A DNA stretch of 64,000 nt from Arctopsyche grandis (lineage: Eukaryota > Arthropoda > Insecta > Trichoptera > Hydropsychidae): assembly GCF_051622035.1 (NCBI RefSeq), contig NC_135367.1, positions 10,266,501 to 10,330,500 of the forward strand, in the 5' to 3' direction. Shown in pieces: positions 60,818 through 64,000 of the stretch. Both the position numbers and the translations under genes were made by a program. The notes under the pieces are model-generated. The model was not told the origin of the DNA and made no database searches. It was given only the letters and a program-made list of their open reading frames with translations. Position 1 is the stretch's first letter. Each line of letters opens with the position of its first letter.

Positions 60818-61167
60818 ATATCAATAATACACTTGGAACAAAAAGGAAATTTACGAATTTTCAAGTGTAAAATGTTGCCTGAATGCCGGTACCTACATAT
60901 GTACCTTATTAGGCGTTTCACTAAAATTAATATTGTAAACAAATAAATCATTTCAAAGGTTTTTATGCTTTAGGCCTTCTTTATTGAGCCAATATTGGTC
61001 TTTCAGATATTATAAGGGTCGCGCCTACCACATGTACAAATGTGTGCAATGCACACAGGCGGCCGAAAGAAATGAGAGTCGAAAAAATTACATTTCTTAA
61101 AAAATACGAAACAAGACATCGTACTCTTTATAATGCATTTAGATTTTCTTGTTGTATATTGTTGCAG
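60818..61167. other. No gene seen
   Basis: Unassigned AT-rich sequence with a short GGCGGCCGAAAG segment near 61,060. Confidence 0.3.
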
Positions 61168-61480
61168 TCAGCAGTATGGCTCGGAGGTTGCGTTTATGTT
61201 TAGCACCGAGAGGTTACCGGGTTCGACCCCGTGCTAATCTTTAATACTGCTGGTCATACTTGGATATCTGTAGCTTCAAGTCGATCGTTTCTTATCAGAG
61301 TTTGCCAATTTATCTGATTTCATTGTTGAAAAGGTTCATCCATCAAATTGATAAAAATCATCCTACCCGCTGTCATAAATTTCTGAATTTGACTTATGTA
61401 CATATGTATGTATGTACTCGATTATGTACCTACTCACATATCAAAATCAAATATGCTAAATTTACTATTGATGAAATAAG
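61168..61480 (+). repeat. SINE, plus strand, 3' truncated
   Basis: Head CAGTCAGCAGTATGGCTCGG, B box GGGTTCGACCCC, core TTTGCCAATTTATCTGATTT, then GTTGAAAAGGTTC; no stem-loop. Confidence 0.75.
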
Positions 61481-61499
61481 TATTATATAATACCTACAT

Positions 61500-62060
61500 T
61501 TAAGTTTAACGGAGGTGTTAGGTACATATATCTTGGAATTTTTTTTATTAAGAAAATTTTGTAAAATGTATGTACAAGTCTTAACTAAACTAACAAATAA
61601 AGAAACTAATGATAGTCCTTATAAATTTTGGGATAACATTTTTAGGCCCGATTTGTCTCAATTAAGCGGAATCTTCTGTACTATAGAAATTTTATTATGT
61701 ACTTGTGTGGCGAGTTGCTTTTGACCAATTTTGATGAAAAACATACATAAATTAGGATCCTCCTCCTTATCCCATATTGGTTCGGGGTCTCAAAATCTTA
61801 ATCAGATTCCTCCTGGTGAACTTATCTGGAGCTACTACCGGGACTCGCTCTCGCCAGAGACCCAACCTTTAGCAGATCAAACCCGTCTATTCCTTCTGGG
61901 TCTCCCCGCAGGTCTTTCACCTATCCGTAACTGCGTATTAAATCTTCTTTGGGAACCTCTTTTCAAGCAATACCGTCTACATACTTACATACATACGTGT
62001 CCCAGCCAGCTTAATTTAAACATCTCAATATAAAGTGTAAGTAGATCAATTTATAAGGAT
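61500..62060 (+). other. Uncharacterised stretch with a 100-aa ORF
   Basis: ORF 61,731-62,033 (MMKNIHKLGSS ... PPGELIWSYYRDSLS ... QTRLFLLGLPAGLSPI) is not low-complexity, yet no domain, splice signals or paralogue identify it. It may be a transposon or exon remnant. Confidence 0.2.
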
Positions 62061-62432
62061 TTCTTCAAATTTTTATTTCGTATGTGATCCCATTACTCCC
62101 CAGAGATATCTCATTTTCACTGCCTAAACCTTTTTGATTTGATGATCAGCTGTCACATGTATGAAAGCACATATGTATGTAATTTTAAGTATTAAAAAAA
62201 TATTCGCACATAAAGAATTGTTACACCCATATTTATTTTCATAATTGACTTTTTAAAATGCTGTTTTATTGTTTGCCTTTTTTCAATCCGTAGAACGTAG
62301 CGTAGCTAGCTAATTTATAATTTATATGAATTTTAATAATTTATGAGTTGGGTCAAGTGTACAGTTTTTGATGGTATTTTTGACAGATTTTTTTTATATA
62401 CATATGTATATATTTATAGTCTTTAGACACAT

Positions 62433-62825
62433 ACCAGGAAGACCTAACAGGTAAACCCAATGCGCTTTCCTGGCCAGAAACATTGTACATTTGAAACAAG
62501 TATTATACAAAATAAATACATATCAATTAACATCTACAGAGACATCTATGGTTAAATTTGTAAATTTGCAGCATTTTATACAATTCAGAGAAATTCGAGA
62601 TTGCTGAAAGCTCGAGGTTTTGTGAGAAAATGGGTAAGGTTGCCAATTTGTTGTAACCGTTTCAATGAAAATCAGGTAAATTGGCAAACTCCGATAGGCA
62701 ACGATCGACCCGGAGTTACAAATCCAAGGTCTGGCCAGCAGAAACCAGTGGGATTTGAACCCGTGATCACTTTTTTCAAGGCATTATATACTAACCACTA
62801 GTCTATGCTGCTGGACCATTAGCCC
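62433..62825 (-). repeat. SINE, minus strand, full length
   Basis: Minus reading: head CCAGCAGCATAGACTAGTGG, B-box-like GGGTTCAAATCC, core TTTGCCAATTTACCTGATTT, and a 3' stem-loop (arms 62434-62443 and 62464-62473, two mismatched positions) ending TATGTGTC. Confidence 0.8.
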
Positions 62826-63689
62826 CCTTCATTGAATTTATATTTAACAAAATTGGAAAAAAAGTGAGGGATTTTACTTAAATGGAAAAGTCAAGGATAG
62901 GTCAAATCCTAATTGATTTTAGATAATCCTCAATTTCTTTGTTCTCCGACTTATAACCAATAAGCCGAAGCTTATTGATTTTAATGAAACATTTCGACTT
63001 TTGATCGTTGAAATAATCAACAAAATATAATATGTTGTATCGAATAACGCTGTCAAAGTGTCAACAAAGTACCTGAAGCTTTTCACCCAGTTTAAATTAA
63101 CTTCGACGACAGTCTAGGTAACTTTGATACCCACCAAATCTCCGAATATGCAATATAGACTCAAAATTCTCCGTTTTGTTAAAACAGATACGTTCGTGTG
63201 TAATGTAATACAAGCGCGTGTGGAATTAACTCTATCTTGTTAGCTTAAGCAATTTTCTCGTTCATCAAATTAACCGAAACGTTCGGCGGTTCTCGTTAAA
63301 ACCGCGCACATCTCGCGACTCGGTCGTTAATATTTAACGTGGCTTAGTAGCCGCGACATTCGCTCTCAATCTTGGGGCTTCAGACTAGATAAATAGACCG
63401 AGAATCTAAACGTCGGATGAAGTCGAAATCGGTTTTGGCGCACGGCGGCCATTACGTGCTATGCGACGCCATTTTACAACTCGAATAAAAACCAATTCTT
63501 ATTGCTCGAAGGATCGACTTTCGTTTACAGTTCAGCAAATGGAAAAAGAGAAAAATATATAATATACAATAAAATAAAATTAAATGATATTATTTTATTT
63601 TTATTCAATCAATCATGCACACTCGTCTTAACAGATTGCCCCAAAGCGACGAGTGTTCTATATAGATTTAGAATCATTAATTATATGTA
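62826..63689. other. No gene; CpG-richer block at 63,180-63,500
   Basis: The block has frequent CG dinucleotides and GGCGGCCATTACGTGC (near 63,445) followed by GCGACGCCATTTTAC. This resembles a TATA-less promoter with YY1/Pho-type GCCAT motifs, but no transcript can be assigned. Confidence 0.3.
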
Positions 63690-63775
63690 ATTAGCAGCGT
63701 GGTCATGGTTCGTTTCCCACTAGTAACTGGTAGCCAGACCTTGGTTTGTGACTCCAGGTCAATTGCTAATTTAAC
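63690..63775 (+). repeat. SINE fragment, plus strand
   Basis: AGCAGCGTGGTCATGGTTCG and GACCTTGGTTTGTGACTCCA, with the head internally deleted. Confidence 0.65.
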
Positions 63776-63842
63776 GTAGTTATTATTAAATATAATTATT
63801 TTAATCAACGGCCACTCATATTTAAGGGCAAACACATTTCAC

Positions 63843-64000
63843 AGCCAGCAGCATAGCTCGGTCGTTAAGCTTCTGCCTAGCATCGAGAGGCGCCGGGTTC
63901 GATCCAATGGCTGACCTCGATTGAAAAGAATTTTTTTGAGTATATCTGTAGTGCTGCTGGTCAGACCTGGATATTTGTGACTCCAAGTCGATCGTTTTCT
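63843..64000 (+). repeat. SINE, plus strand, cut by window end
   Basis: CAGCCAGCAGCATAGCTCGG, TCGTTAAGCTTCTGCC, B box GGGTTCGATCC, TGACCTCGATTGAAAAGAAT, GTCAGACCTGG. Very close to the 54,682 copy in the head region. Confidence 0.85.

Noticed and set aside
63843-63915. tRNA gene suggested by A and B boxes
   Set aside because: The sequence lacks a foldable acceptor and anticodon structure and is followed by the SINE body; it is a SINE head.

Overview
This is a gene-poor, AT-rich eukaryotic window, almost certainly from an insect. The main clue is three genes that encode an N-terminal ZAD domain (the arthropod-enriched C4 zinc-finger-associated domain) followed by arrays of C2H2 fingers. An intact Ty3/gypsy element primed by tRNA-Trp (CsRn1/Kabuki type), piggyBac-derived elements, Helitron-like repeats and tRNA-type SINEs fit the same picture. 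Lepidoptera is my best guess and Diptera cannot be excluded. No bacterial or CRISPR features and no functional tRNA or rRNA genes were seen.

Layout. 1-16.6 kb is a cluster of three plus-strand ZAD-C2H2 genes (2058-5023, 9546-11354, 13840-15228). The second and third are a recent duplication. All have fossil fingers beyond their stop codons, and each has a copy of one foldback MITE upstream. Between them lie a deleted piggyBac (7452-8409), LINE, gypsy and piggyBac transposase remnants, and SINEs. 18.7-19.1 kb holds a small two-exon gene resembling the ribosome biogenesis factor RBIS. 20.1-25.2 kb is an older repeat split by a 4335-bp LTR retrotransposon on the minus strand, with identical 123-bp LTRs and intact gag and pol. 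27.5-27.9 kb holds the first two coding exons of a secreted precursor. It continues past 27,894; one candidate further exon is at 50,565, and much of 28-64 kb may be its introns.

28-64 kb is dominated by dispersed repeats: (TA)n tracts, a hAT-type MITE, Helitron-like elements ending in a hairpin plus CTAG, SINEs, LINE 3' ends, a probable solo LTR, a region with a 148-bp periodic motif and a 40-bp minisatellite.

The most interesting signal is a 3'-terminal stem-loop shared by a LINE and the local SINEs. Both have a 10-bp stem and a 21-nt loop. The loop is largely conserved while the stem sequence is replaced on both arms in a compensatory way, as expected for an RNA structure recognised by the LINE reverse transcriptase. 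The ZAD proteins are likely nuclear DNA-binding regulators, RBIS acts in ribosome assembly, and the 27.5-kb gene product is exported; nothing suggests that these genes form one pathway.
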